Shown here piece by piece: positions 8,790-16,860 of a stretch of DNA of 45,153 nt (the stretch's first letter is position 1; each line of letters begins with the position of its first letter). Source of the DNA: Thermoplasmatota archaeon (GTDB lineage Archaea > Thermoplasmatota > JAKEGO01); assembly GCA_028279595.1 (NCBI GenBank), contig JANQNK010000021.1, forward strand, positions 1-45,153, in the 5' to 3' direction. The position numbers and the translations under genes were made by a program. The notes beneath the pieces were generated by a model. That model ran no database searches. It saw only the letters and a list, made by a program, of their open reading frames with translations, and was not told the DNA's origin.

Positions 8790-10295
8790 TCAGTCACCCC
8801 CCGACGAGCGCCACGATGTAAGCGTCTTCCACGGTGAGTAGGGGTCGGAGCCCATGCTCACCTCCCCCGTCGTCGCGGCCGGGGATATGAAGCCCCTCAT
8901 GTCATGGAGGGCGGCGGCGATGAGAGCCTCCATCGGCGGCTCTGCCTGCGGCTGCCAGTCCTCCATGTACTTCTCGATGAACCTGTTGGTGGTGTCGCCG
9001 TCCACGAAGGCCGGGTGTTCAAGGATGGCCTTCAAGAACGGGATGTTGGTCTTGATCCCGATGGCGACGTAGTTGTTCAGGGCCCAGCACATCTTCCTGA
9101 TGGCGTCGTCCCTGTCCTCGCCCGATACGATCAGCTTGGCTATCATCGGATCGTAGTAGCTCGACACCTCGGAACCGGTCTCGATCCCGGAGTCGTGCCT
9201 GACCCGGAGGCCGTCCGGGAGCTTGAGCATCTGTATCACACCGGACGACGGGATGAAGTCCTGTCCGGGGTCCTCTGCGTAGATGCGGCACTCGATGGCG
9301 TGACCCGTCTGCTTGACCGTTTCGGTATCTATCGTCAGCTTGTCCCCGGATGCTATCCTGAGCTGCCATTTCACGATGTCGATGCCGGTGACCTCCTCGG
9401 TGATGGCGTGCTCCACCTGAAGGCGGGTGTTCATCTCGAGGAAGTAGTACTCGCCGTCCTCCCACATGAACTCCACGGTCCCTGCGTTCCGGTAGCCGAC
9501 GGCCTCGGCGGCCTTGACGGCCGCATCGCCCATGGCGGCCCTGGTCTCGTCGGTGAGGACAACGGAGGGCGTCTCCTCGACTATCTTCTGGTGACGCCTC
9601 TGGATGGAGCACTCGCGTTCGAACAGGTGGATGGTCCTGCCGTGGTTGTCGGCGAGGACCTGGATCTCGATGTGCCTCGGGTTCTCGAGGTACCGTTCCA
9701 GGAAGAGGGTGCCGTCGCCGAAGGCGGACTCGGACTCCCTCCGGGCTCCCTCGAGCGCGTCGACGAGCTCGTCCTCGGTCCGGACGATGCGCATGCCCTT
9801 CCCGCCGCCCCCCGCGGACGCCTTGACCATCAGCGGATAGCCGACGTCCTCTGCGCGGGCCACCAGCTGGTCGACCTTCTGCTCCTTTCCATGATACCCG
9901 GGGATGACCGGTACGCCTGCCTTCTCCATTATCGTCTTGGCCTCGATCTTGGAGCCCATGGACTCGATGGCGTTGGACGGGGGCCCGATGAAGGTCATGC
10001 CCGCATCCTCGACGGCCTTGGCGAACGCAGCATTCTCTGAGACGAAGCCGTATCCAGGATGGATCGCCTGCGTGCCCGTCTCCTTGGCGATCCCCAGGAT
10101 CTTCTCGGTGTCGAGATAGCTCTCGAGCGGGGTCGTCCCTCCAAGTGAGTGGGCCTCGTCCGCCAGGAGGACGTGGGGCGCCTCGGCGTCGACGTCCGAA
10201 TGTATCGCTATGCTGTGGACCCCCAGCTCCTGGCAGGCCTTGATTATCCTGACGGCGATCTCTCCCCTGTTGGCTATGAGCACTCTCTCGAACAT
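8790..10295 (-). CDS. Biotin carboxylase subunit of acyl-CoA carboxylase
   Basis: 501 residues. ATP-dependent carboxylation of biotin on the carrier protein using bicarbonate. Starts MFERVLIANRGEIAVRIIKA, has the ATP-grasp glycine loop KASAGGGGKGMRIV near residue 160, FLERYLENPRHIEIQ, the Lys-binding RRHQKIVEE, the catalytic block EFMWEDGEYYFLEMNTRLQVEH near residue 290 and the C-terminal biotin carboxylase domain. Length equals a stand-alone AccC; there is no fused biotinyl domain, unlike the usual MCC or PCC alpha chain. It sits 3 bases after the hydratase gene and abuts the carrier gene. Confidence 0.95.
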   Translation of the reverse strand: MFERVLIANRGEIAVRIIKACQELGVHSIAIHSDVDAEAPHVLLADEAHSLGGTTPLESYLDTEKILGIAKETGTQAIHPGYGFVSENAAFAKAVEDAGMTFIGPPSNAIESMGSKIEAKTIMEKAGVPVIPGYHGKEQKVDQLVARAEDVGYPLMVKASAGGGGKGMRIVRTEDELVDALEGARRESESAFGDGTLFLERYLENPRHIEIQVLADNHGRTIHLFERECSIQRRHQKIVEETPSVVLTDETRAAMGDAAVKAAEAVGYRNAGTVEFMWEDGEYYFLEMNTRLQVEHAITEEVTGIDIVKWQLRIASGDKLTIDTETVKQTGHAIECRIYAEDPGQDFIPSSGVIQMLKLPDGLRVRHDSGIETGSEVSSYYDPMIAKLIVSGEDRDDAIRKMCWALNNYVAIGIKTNIPFLKAILEHPAFVDGDTTNRFIEKYMEDWQPQAEPPMEALIAAALHDMRGFISPAATTGEVSMGSDPYSPWKTLTSWRSSGGD

Positions 10296-10298
10296 CTG

Positions 10299-11075
10299 TC
10301 ACCATCTCCATTCCGGCTTCCTCTTCTCGAGGAACGACGTGATGCCCTCCTGCCCCTCCTCGGAGGCGCGGAGCTCGGCTATCATGATCGCGAAGTCCTC
10401 GTGGTCGCGCCGCTCCACGACCATCTGGACGAGGTCCTTCGCGTGTCCCATGGCGAGGGGTCCGCTGGACCTGAGCCTTGATATCGTATCGTCGACCGTC
10501 CTGTCGAGGAGGTCGTGGGGGACCACGGCGTCGACGAGCCCTATCTCGTATGCCCTGCTGGCGTCGACCCAGTCTCCCGAAATGAACAGCGGACGCGCCC
10601 GCGCCGGACCGATCCGCTCGATGACGAAGGGCGAGATGACGGCCGGGACGATCCCCAGCTTGACCTCGCTGAACCTGAACCTCGCCTTCTCCGATGCGAC
10701 CGCTATGTCGACGGCCGCGACCAGTCCGACGCCGCCCCCGACCGCGGGGCCGTTGATGCGGCCGATGACCGGTTTCTCGCACCCGTGGATCACTCCGAAC
10801 ATCCGGCCCATGGCCGTGCTGTCGGCGAGGTTCTCGTCGTAGGTGTACGTCGCCATCCTCTTCATCCAGTTCAGGTCCGCGCCAGCGCTGAAGGCGTCTC
10901 CCGCACCTGTGAGCACGACGACCTTGACATCGTCGTCGTCCTCGACCGCATGGAATGCATCTGTCAGCTCGGCGACCATGCGGTCGTCGAAGGCGTTCCG
11001 GATGTCGCTGCGGTTCAGCGTCACGCGGGCCACACCGTCGGCGGTGTCAACTGTGATAGTCTCGTATGACGACAT
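10299..11075 (-). CDS. Enoyl-CoA hydratase, probably 3-methylglutaconyl-CoA hydratase
   Basis: 258 residues, crotonase fold. The FSAGADLNWMKRM motif near residue 70 is typical of 3-methylglutaconyl-CoA hydratase (LiuC/AUH), which converts the product of methylcrotonyl-CoA carboxylase into HMG-CoA. The second oxyanion segment is INGPAVGGGVGLVAAVD. The ATG at 11075 (MSSYETITV) is chosen over an in-frame codon at 11141 because a minus-strand TATA-like ATTATA lies at 11104-11110, 29-36 bases upstream, and the longer form would overlap the stop of the gene before it. Followed after 3 bases by the biotin carboxylase gene. Assignment rests on motif and operon. Confidence 0.85.
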   Translation of the reverse strand: MSSYETITVDTADGVARVTLNRSDIRNAFDDRMVAELTDAFHAVEDDDDVKVVVLTGAGDAFSAGADLNWMKRMATYTYDENLADSTAMGRMFGVIHGCEKPVIGRINGPAVGGGVGLVAAVDIAVASEKARFRFSEVKLGIVPAVISPFVIERIGPARARPLFISGDWVDASRAYEIGLVDAVVPHDLLDRTVDDTISRLRSSGPLAMGHAKDLVQMVVERRDHEDFAIMIAELRASEEGQEGITSFLEKRKPEWRW

Positions 11076-11140
11076 TTTACCCCGTGGTCCATCTGGAGGA
11101 TGATTATAATAGTTTTCCTGGGTGACGGGGGGTTTCGACA

Positions 11141-11923
11141 TCAGTCGAACTTATCGAAGTTCGGTTTCCGTTTTTCGGCGAAAGCGTTAGAGCCCTCCCT
11201 GAACTCGTCGGTCCCTCCCGAGACGGAGAGGTACTTCCGTTCGACGGCCAGCTGCTCGTCCAGGTCGTTGACGTAGGCCCTCTGCATGAGCGATTTCGCC
11301 CTGGCCATGGCGATCCTGGGCTTTTCCGCGAGGATGTTTGCAACCTCCATCGCCCTGTCCATGAGGGCGTCGTCGTCAACGACCTCCGAGACCAGACCGA
11401 TCTCGAGGGCCTCGTCGGCCTTGACGTTCCTGCTGGTGAGGAGCATCTCCATGGACCTGGCGGCACCTGCGTGAAGGGCCAGAAGCCGGGTGCCGCACCC
11501 TGGCGCGAGACCCACCCTGAGGAATCCGGTGGTGAACATGGCCGACCTGCCTGCGATCTTCACATCGCACGCGAGGGCGATGCCGAGACCCGCTCCCACA
11601 GCTGCTCCGTTTATCGCCCCGATCACCGGCCTCGGGGAATCGCGGATCGCGTTGACGACCTTGTGGATGTTCCCGCCGAGCTTGTAGAGGAAGTCCTCCG
11701 GGTCCTCGGCCTGGGTCATCGCCTTGACGTCTCCGCCGGCTGTGAATGCCTTCCCCTTGCCGGTTAGCACTATCACCTTGGCATCCGATCTGGACACATG
11801 CTTGAGGGCGTCCTGAAGGTCAGCGAGTACCGGGAGGTTGAGCGAGTTCATGGCCTCCTCCCTGGCGATGCTGATCACGGCCACCTTGCCGACGATATCC
11901 AACTCGACGTGATCCCAAGTCAT
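11141..11923 (-). CDS. Enoyl-CoA hydratase/isomerase family protein (second crotonase)
   Basis: 260 residues of crotonase fold: FTAGGDVKAMTQ and INGAAVGAGLGIALACD are the two oxyanion-hole segments, and the protein ends in the usual EKRKPNF. The start MTWDHVELD at 11923 is favoured because a minus-strand ATTAAAT at 11945-11951 lies 22-28 bases upstream; an in-frame ATG at 11995 would precede that box. Substrate unknown: it lacks the GADLNWM signature of its neighbour, so hydratase or isomerase action on another branched or straight enoyl-CoA is likely. It heads the acyl-CoA carboxylase gene row but the next gene has its own TATA box. Confidence 0.85.
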   Translation of the reverse strand: MTWDHVELDIVGKVAVISIAREEAMNSLNLPVLADLQDALKHVSRSDAKVIVLTGKGKAFTAGGDVKAMTQAEDPEDFLYKLGGNIHKVVNAIRDSPRPVIGAINGAAVGAGLGIALACDVKIAGRSAMFTTGFLRVGLAPGCGTRLLALHAGAARSMEMLLTSRNVKADEALEIGLVSEVVDDDALMDRAMEVANILAEKPRIAMARAKSLMQRAYVNDLDEQLAVERKYLSVSGGTDEFREGSNAFAEKRKPNFDKFD

Positions 11924-12175
11924 GGTCGGCGATGACCGTCCACCATTTAATGGTTGTCGCAGACAGCCGTCGATCCCCGCGAACGTGAAGCGCAATGCTC
12001 CCTCGACCGAGTCGGGAGCGTATGCGTCAATGGTCGGGGTGGCAGGATAGTGTGTTGCACAGGGCCAGAACCCGGAGTGTTCACTCCTATGGTATAGCTG
12101 CCAGGAGTGTCAGGAGGTGGAGGTTACATTTCTTGAGGGTAAGGGTTTATATGTCCGGTCTCCTGTGCGAGGACC

Positions 12176-12409
12176 ATGTGCCTGGCGGTTCCGGGAGAGG
12201 TCGTCGAGATCGATATGCCGCAAGCCACCGTAGACTTCGGGGGCATCAAGAAGAGGGTCGATGTCAGTCTGGTCGAGCCGAAGATAGGCGACTATGTGGT
12301 CGTCCATGCCGGCTTTGCCATTGAGGTCCTCGACAAGGCCAGGGCCGAGGAGACCCTCGGACTCTGGAAGCAGATCCTCGAACTCGAGGAGAACAAGGTA
12401 CAGGACTGA
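12176..12409 (+). CDS. hypC: Hydrogenase assembly chaperone HypC/HupF
   Basis: 77 residues starting MCLAVPGEVVEID, with the essential Cys2 that carries the Fe(CN)2CO unit between HypD and the hydrogenase large subunit. Length is normal. TTTATAT at 12146-12152 lies 24-30 bases upstream of the ATG. No HypD, HypE, HypF or hydrogenase gene is in the window; hypA is at 25 kb. The next gene, a radical SAM enzyme, starts 30 bases downstream on the same strand and is probably co-transcribed. Confidence 0.95.
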   Translation: MCLAVPGEVVEIDMPQATVDFGGIKKRVDVSLVEPKIGDYVVVHAGFAIEVLDKARAEETLGLWKQILELEENKVQD

Positions 12410-12439
12410 GTGGGACCGTCAAGCCTTAGGGGCCGCAGT

Positions 12440-13438
12440 ATGGAAGCACGATTCTACAGCGTCGCGGAAGGAAAGGTCCGCTGCGAGCTATGCTACCAGG
12501 GCTGCTCCATGGCTCCCGGTGAAACAGGACATTGCCGGGTCCGGAGGAACGAGGGCGGGGTCCTGAGGACGTTGATCTACGGGCTCGCCTCCGCGGTACA
12601 TGCGGATCCCATCGAGAAGAAACCGTTGTACCATTTCCACCCCGGCTCGGCCGCGCTTTCCTTCGGAACGTTCGGGTGCAACTTCCACTGCTCCTTCTGC
12701 CAGAACTGGGACATCAGCCAGAAGGACTGCGAGGATTGGGAGAGGCGTGGACGGAAGATATCAGTGGAGGACGTCGTCCGCATGGCCAAGGGTGCGGGTT
12801 GCGATGGTATTGCCTGGACCTACAACGAGCCGACCATTTGGCACGAGTTCACTTATGATGCGTCGATCGCTGCGAAGGAGGCTGGCCTTTACACATGTTA
12901 CGTCACCAACGGCTACATCCGGCCCGAGCCGCTGAGGGAGATGGCCCCGGTCCTCGACGCGATGAACATCGACGTCAAGGCGTTCAGGGACGAATTCTAC
13001 CAGAGATTCCCTGGTGCACATCTCAAACCCGTTCTGAACACGGCCGAACTCGCCGTCGAACTCGGGATCCATGTGGAGCTCACCTATCTCATCGTCCCGG
13101 GCGAGAATGACGACCCAGACGAACTGAGGGAGTTCGCTAAATGGTCCGTGGGTTCCCTCGGACCCGACGTTCCCCTGCATTTCTCGAGGTTCCACGGCGA
13201 CTACGAGATGAGGTCCCACGGCGGGACCCCGATGGAGACCATGGAGCTCGCCTACCGTACGGCAAGGGAGGAAGGGGCGAACTTCGTCTACCTGGGTAAT
13301 GTGAGGACGGACAAGGGCAACACCTTCTGCCCGGAATGCGGCGAAGTGCTGATCGACAGGTCCGGGTTCCACGTCTCGAGAATGATATCGACCTGCCCCG
13401 GCTGCGGATACGATCTCGATATCGTGGGTATGCCCTGA
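12440..13438 (+). CDS. amrS: AmmeMemoRadiSam system radical SAM enzyme
   Basis: 332 residues. The N-terminal segment CELCYQGCSMAPGETGHC is the conserved extra Cys cluster of this family, followed by the radical SAM motif GCNFHCSFCQNW (CxxxCxxC) near residue 78. Later segments TYNEPTIWHEF and YVTNGYIRPEPL are typical, and a C-terminal zinc ribbon (CPECG, CPGCG) closes the protein. Role unknown; the family is named for co-occurrence with AMMECR1 and Memo proteins, neither present here. The ATG at 12440 is used (MEARFYSVAEG); a GTG abutting the hypC stop at 12410 would add 10 residues. It follows hypC in an apparent operon. Confidence 0.9.
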   Translation: MEARFYSVAEGKVRCELCYQGCSMAPGETGHCRVRRNEGGVLRTLIYGLASAVHADPIEKKPLYHFHPGSAALSFGTFGCNFHCSFCQNWDISQKDCEDWERRGRKISVEDVVRMAKGAGCDGIAWTYNEPTIWHEFTYDASIAAKEAGLYTCYVTNGYIRPEPLREMAPVLDAMNIDVKAFRDEFYQRFPGAHLKPVLNTAELAVELGIHVELTYLIVPGENDDPDELREFAKWSVGSLGPDVPLHFSRFHGDYEMRSHGGTPMETMELAYRTAREEGANFVYLGNVRTDKGNTFCPECGEVLIDRSGFHVSRMISTCPGCGYDLDIVGMP

Positions 13439-13440
13439 GG

Positions 13441-13704
13441 TCACATCCCGTCGAGACCGCCGAGCAACGATGTGAGACCGCCGATGTCGCTAGCGCTACG
13501 ATAGATACCGGTCAGCCTTTCAGCCGTCTCGACGTCTATACCCTGAAGGACCAGCTCCCTGTTGAACTCCTTCGCTGCGACGTCGACGGCGCCCTTGAAC
13601 CTGATGTACTCCCCCATGAACCTGAACATCAGTGTGGGGAGGGACGGGAGGACCGCGCCGAACATCTTCAGCGGATCGTTCCCGTCCTGTTCTTCCGGGT
13701 CCAT
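13441..13704 (-). CDS. Small uncharacterised protein
   Basis: 87 residues, not recognised. Predicted mostly helical (FMGEYIRFKGAVDVAAKEFNR, then ETAERLTGIYRSA) with a Gly-rich C-terminus (GGLTSLLGGLDGM). It starts 6 bases after the stop of the upstream 98-residue gene on the same strand, so the two form a likely operon, and it converges on the radical SAM gene with only 2 bases between stops. Codon usage looks like that of the neighbours. Confidence 0.7.
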   Translation of the reverse strand: MDPEEQDGNDPLKMFGAVLPSLPTLMFRFMGEYIRFKGAVDVAAKEFNRELVLQGIDVETAERLTGIYRSASDIGGLTSLLGGLDGM

Positions 13705-13709
13705 CGGAC

Positions 13710-14006
13710 CTACTCCTCGCCGCAGCCGTGGCCGTGGAAGTGTCCCATCTTACCGCTCATCGCCTTCCCGAGGTTCAGGGTAGACATGTACTGCTGGGTC
13801 AGCTGGAAAGCCTCCTCGTCGGTCATGCCTGCCTCCTTGAGCTCCTTGTAGAAGGTGGCGATGGACACTCCGAACTGCTTGGCCTGTTCGGGGCTGTAGA
13901 GTATGTCGCTGAGCTCCTTCAGGAGCCCGGGGACCTTCTCGGACACGACGTCGAGTATCTCCTTGATCTTCTCCGGGTCGGGTCCGCTTCCGTTTCCGTG
14001 CATCAT
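13710..14006 (-). CDS. Small uncharacterised helical protein with His/Cys-rich tail
   Basis: 98 residues, not recognised. The acidic/basic helical body (PEKIKEILDVVSEKVPGLLKELSDIL) is followed by FGVSIATFYKELKEAGMTDEEAFQLTQQYMS, which has the look of a helix-turn-helix-like or helical-bundle fold. The tail GHFHGHGCGEE could bind metal. A good Shine-Dalgarno AGGAGG at about 14014-14019 lies just upstream of the ATG pair at its start. Heads a two-gene unit with the 87-residue protein. Confidence 0.75.
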   Translation of the reverse strand: MMHGNGSGPDPEKIKEILDVVSEKVPGLLKELSDILYSPEQAKQFGVSIATFYKELKEAGMTDEEAFQLTQQYMSTLNLGKAMSGKMGHFHGHGCGEE

Positions 14007-14050
14007 CTGTCATTGCCTCCTATGTTCTGATAATACAACGTACGACCACA

Positions 14051-14482
14051 CTATATACGGATGCCGAGCAGATGTGACCACTTGTCGAGCACTTCCTGCG
14101 AGAGGCTGTATTCCTTTATGGTCCCGCTTGAGGCGACAACGATATCCTGGCCGACGAGGTCAGCAAGCTTCTCCCGGACGATGCGTCTTGAAGCGGTTCC
14201 CCTCTTCGAGCGCACCCTCTCGGTGATCTGGCTGATGTTCTGGCCACGGCCGTCGAGAAGTATCCTGACGATCTCCTTGGATATCGGGTCCTTGACCTCG
14301 GGAAGGATCGCGTCCGGAGTGAGGCCACCCTGCTCTGCGAGGATCTGGACCAGGCGGTAGTAGTTCTTTGCCGTGTCCTGCGCCCTCTGGAACGGTTCGA
14401 CGAGCTTGCTGATGGCGCTCTCGAGCTCGCCGATCCGGGCGTTCAGTCTCTTGATCTCCTCCGCAAGCTCTTCCTCGGCCAC
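14051..14482 (-). CDS. Coiled-coil / winged-helix protein, probable DNA-binding regulator
   Basis: 143 residues. The first about 40 residues (EEIKRLNARIGELESAISKLVEPF) form an amphipathic coiled coil; residues about 65-135 look like a winged helix: ISKEIVRILLDGRGQNISQITERV, a recognition-like helix RGTASRRIVREKLADL and a beta wing VVASSGTIKEYSLS. Suggests a dimeric transcription factor of archaeal type; ligand and targets unknown. Divergent from nop5, with a hairpin-forming sequence at 14570-14591 between them. Confidence 0.75.
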   Translation of the reverse strand: MAEEELAEEIKRLNARIGELESAISKLVEPFQRAQDTAKNYYRLVQILAEQGGLTPDAILPEVKDPISKEIVRILLDGRGQNISQITERVRSKRGTASRRIVREKLADLVGQDIVVASSGTIKEYSLSQEVLDKWSHLLGIRI

Positions 14483-14569
14483 GACATTCGTAGAGCGCGT
14501 GGATATTAACGTCTTACGGTGGAAGGAATGTCCCTTCGAAACGGCGAATGACCCCTGGTGATGCCCGTT

Positions 14570-14591
14570 GACGGCTTTCAGAAACGCCGTC
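14570..14591. repeat. Inverted repeat between divergent genes
   Basis: GACGGC and GCCGTC arms enclose TTTC and GAAA, giving a stem of 6 plus 4 pairs with a single bulged C. It lies between the winged-helix gene and nop5, about 90 bases from each start, so it may be an operator or a transcript hairpin. No direct evidence of function. Confidence 0.4.
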
Positions 14592-14679
14592 GAGCGCGTT
14601 CGTTCGCCAGTGAGTGGGGATTGGATGGGGTCTGTGTGCCATCGTCGTAATTAAATACGATGTGTCCGGTTCATGGGGC

Positions 14680-15546
14680 ATGGAGACCGTCCTCAGATGG
14701 TACGGGGTCTTCGTCGTTGATGGCGACGACCTCGTGGAGGAGCATCCGTTCCAGGCCGACGAACTGGCCGGGAAGGTAGCCCACATGCTGAAGGGCGAGT
14801 GGTCCGAGGTGGACGGCCGCCTGTCCGGACCTCCGGAGGGATGGGTCGAGGGGGGATTGAGCGGCGGGACCGCTGGTGACAGTGTGGTCCCCGGTCCGGC
14901 GAACTACGGTTTCACGGAGACCGATCTCAGCGACGCGATCGCCGCGGCCGGAGAGGCCATCGCCCGCGAGGAACTCCGCTCGGACGATCAGGCCATAATC
15001 AGGATAGTCGACGCACTCGAGGACATCCAGCGCGCTGTCGTCCTGCTCGAGACTAGGGTCAGTGACTGGACCAAGGTCGACGGCTTCGCGGGGATCGAGG
15101 ACCCGCCGTCCCTCGAGGCGCTCAAGCGTTCACTGAAGGAGATCGAGACCGCCAAGGCGGCCCTGGAGAGCGAGCTGGAGACCATCGTCGAGGGCTGTGC
15201 CCCGAACACCGTCCGTTTGCTGGGCGCGTCAATAACGGCAAGCCTCATCGCCCGCGCCAGAGGTCTTGACAGACTTGCGCGGTTCCCGGCCGGCACCATC
15301 CAGATCCTGGGTGCCGAGAAGGCCTTCTTCAGGCACCTGAAGGGCGGGGGGAAGATGCCCAAGCACGGCTTCATCTACCAGCACCCATGGGTCCACCGGA
15401 CGCCGAGGAGGTCACGTGGGAAGGCCGCGAGGGCGCTGGCAGCCAAGACCGCCATCGCCGCCAGGGCAGACCATTACGGCGGTGACCTGGGCGACCAGCT
15501 CGTCACTGCGATGGAAGATAGGATCTCAAAGCTCATGAAAGAGTGA
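14680..15546 (+). CDS. Nop5/Nop56-related C/D box RNP core protein, short form
   Basis: 288 residues. The NOSIC/Nop region is clear: SDDQAIIRIVDALEDIQRAV, GCAPNTVRLLGASI, the RNA-binding block GTIQILGAEKAFFRHLKGGGK followed by PKHGFIYQHPWVH, then ARALAAKTAIAARADHYGG. This protein joins fibrillarin and L7Ae in box C/D RNPs guiding 2'-O-methylation. It is shorter than many archaeal Nop5 proteins and the N-terminal domain is reduced. The ATG at 14680 is chosen because AATTAAATA at 14649-14657 is about 25-30 bases upstream. Fibrillarin, usually next to nop5, is not adjacent: the next gene is convergent and unrelated. Confidence 0.88.
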   Translation: METVLRWYGVFVVDGDDLVEEHPFQADELAGKVAHMLKGEWSEVDGRLSGPPEGWVEGGLSGGTAGDSVVPGPANYGFTETDLSDAIAAAGEAIAREELRSDDQAIIRIVDALEDIQRAVVLLETRVSDWTKVDGFAGIEDPPSLEALKRSLKEIETAKAALESELETIVEGCAPNTVRLLGASITASLIARARGLDRLARFPAGTIQILGAEKAFFRHLKGGGKMPKHGFIYQHPWVHRTPRRSRGKAARALAAKTAIAARADHYGGDLGDQLVTAMEDRISKLMKE

Positions 15547-15657
15547 TCCGTCAACGGTCCATTCATTCGGTTCAAAGATCGACGCGCTTGGATGGCCCGA
15601 GGGGTCGTCATCGCGCGCGTCTACATAGTTAAAAGGGGTACCTGGAAGCCCGGTGAT

Positions 15658-16752
15658 TCATGCTGTACTGGCGAGCTCTGGCGGCAGGTATTTCCTCAGG
15701 CGTTCGAGGGCCCGCAGCCTGTCCCGGTCCCCGACCTTGGCCCTCTCGATCCCCTCACGGATGAAGTCGGTGGTCTCGTCCATGGCCTTCCTGTCCACCG
15801 GATAGGGGACGCCGTCCTTGCCGCCGACGGCGAAGGTGAACTTGAGCGGGTCGCTCCACGAGAGAGGGGTTCCGTGGACGAGTTCGGATATCAGTGCCAG
15901 CGCCCTCACGGTGGAGGGGCCGACGCCCCTGACGGCGATCAATTCCTCGTAGTTCTCCACACCCCGATCATAGGCCGCGCGGACGCCGTTCCAGTTGATC
16001 CCGGCAGGCAGGACGATGTGGTCCGAGCCGTCGGTGTAGTCGTCGAGCAGGGATTGGCCCCGCCTTCGCACGATGTAATCGCTGCGGTGCTCGTGGATGG
16101 CGTCGTTCACCAGATCGACCGAGGCGTTCCGGGCGTCGCCGACCTCCCTGTGGGTCATGTCGAGGACCTCCGGCTGGGGTGAGCCGAACATCCCGGCGTG
16201 CGGCTCCACGACGAAGTCGAGGCCTGGTCCGTCGATCCAGTGGTACCGCCGGGCCCACGACCTGGAGTGGCTCAGGCCCTGCTGGACCACCGCCCAATGC
16301 CCGCTCGAAGTGACGGCGATGGTGTGGTGGTAAAGGGAATAGGAGTCCTGGACCAGGGCGTTGTCGACCTTGGCGGTCAGCCTGCTGGCGTAGACCAAGG
16401 GCGACGGCGACAGGTCCATCCTGTCCGCTATCCCGGTGATCTCCTTCAGGGCGTTCAGGGACTGGCGCCCCTTCCCGCCGGCGATGGCGACGTTCTCGTT
16501 GTCCGCCAGTGCCTCACGCATCGCCCCCATCACGACGGTGGTCGTTCCTGAACTGTGCCAGTCGAACCCCAGGACGCAGGAGAATGCCTGGAACCGCAGG
16601 GGGTCGGCGAGCAGGCGGAGGACCTCGTCCTCACCCTTCTCCACGACGACGACCTCGGTGATCGCATCGGCCAGGGAGACCATCCGCTGGAAGAGCCATC
16701 GAGGGGCTTTACCCCCGTGGAGCGGGAGATCGGCCGTGCCCGTCCTGAGCAT
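15658..16752 (-). CDS. DUF763 domain-containing protein
   Basis: 364 residues of the DUF763 family, beginning with the conserved GTADLPLHGGKAPRWLFQRM. Other conserved parts are LGFDWHSSGTTT, WAVVQQGL and EPHAGMFG. Near residue 275 a helix-hairpin-helix-like segment (LIAVRGVGPSTVRALALI) suggests nucleic-acid binding. The biochemical role is not established. TATA-like sequence (TATACACGTATA on the minus strand, about 16780) lies upstream. It converges on nop5 with a 110-base gap. Confidence 0.88.
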   Translation of the reverse strand: MLRTGTADLPLHGGKAPRWLFQRMVSLADAITEVVVVEKGEDEVLRLLADPLRFQAFSCVLGFDWHSSGTTTVVMGAMREALADNENVAIAGGKGRQSLNALKEITGIADRMDLSPSPLVYASRLTAKVDNALVQDSYSLYHHTIAVTSSGHWAVVQQGLSHSRSWARRYHWIDGPGLDFVVEPHAGMFGSPQPEVLDMTHREVGDARNASVDLVNDAIHEHRSDYIVRRRGQSLLDDYTDGSDHIVLPAGINWNGVRAAYDRGVENYEELIAVRGVGPSTVRALALISELVHGTPLSWSDPLKFTFAVGGKDGVPYPVDRKAMDETTDFIREGIERAKVGDRDRLRALERLRKYLPPELASTA

Positions 16753-16860
16753 GCCCGCAGGGATGGATCACTGGAACTATACGTGTATACTCTAGAGGAG
16801 TGAAAGTGAGCCGTGTGATAGGATACATGACTGGGGTGCAACGATCCCTGGATGGGCTGC

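Noticed and set aside
6684..10295. Propionyl-CoA or acetyl-CoA carboxylase as the first choice for the carboxylase
   Set aside because: The carboxyltransferase has the NYGMCGRAY and [15 protein letters not shown] type segments of methylcrotonyl-CoA enzymes and a neighbouring GADLNWM hydratase, so the leucine route fits better, though not proven.
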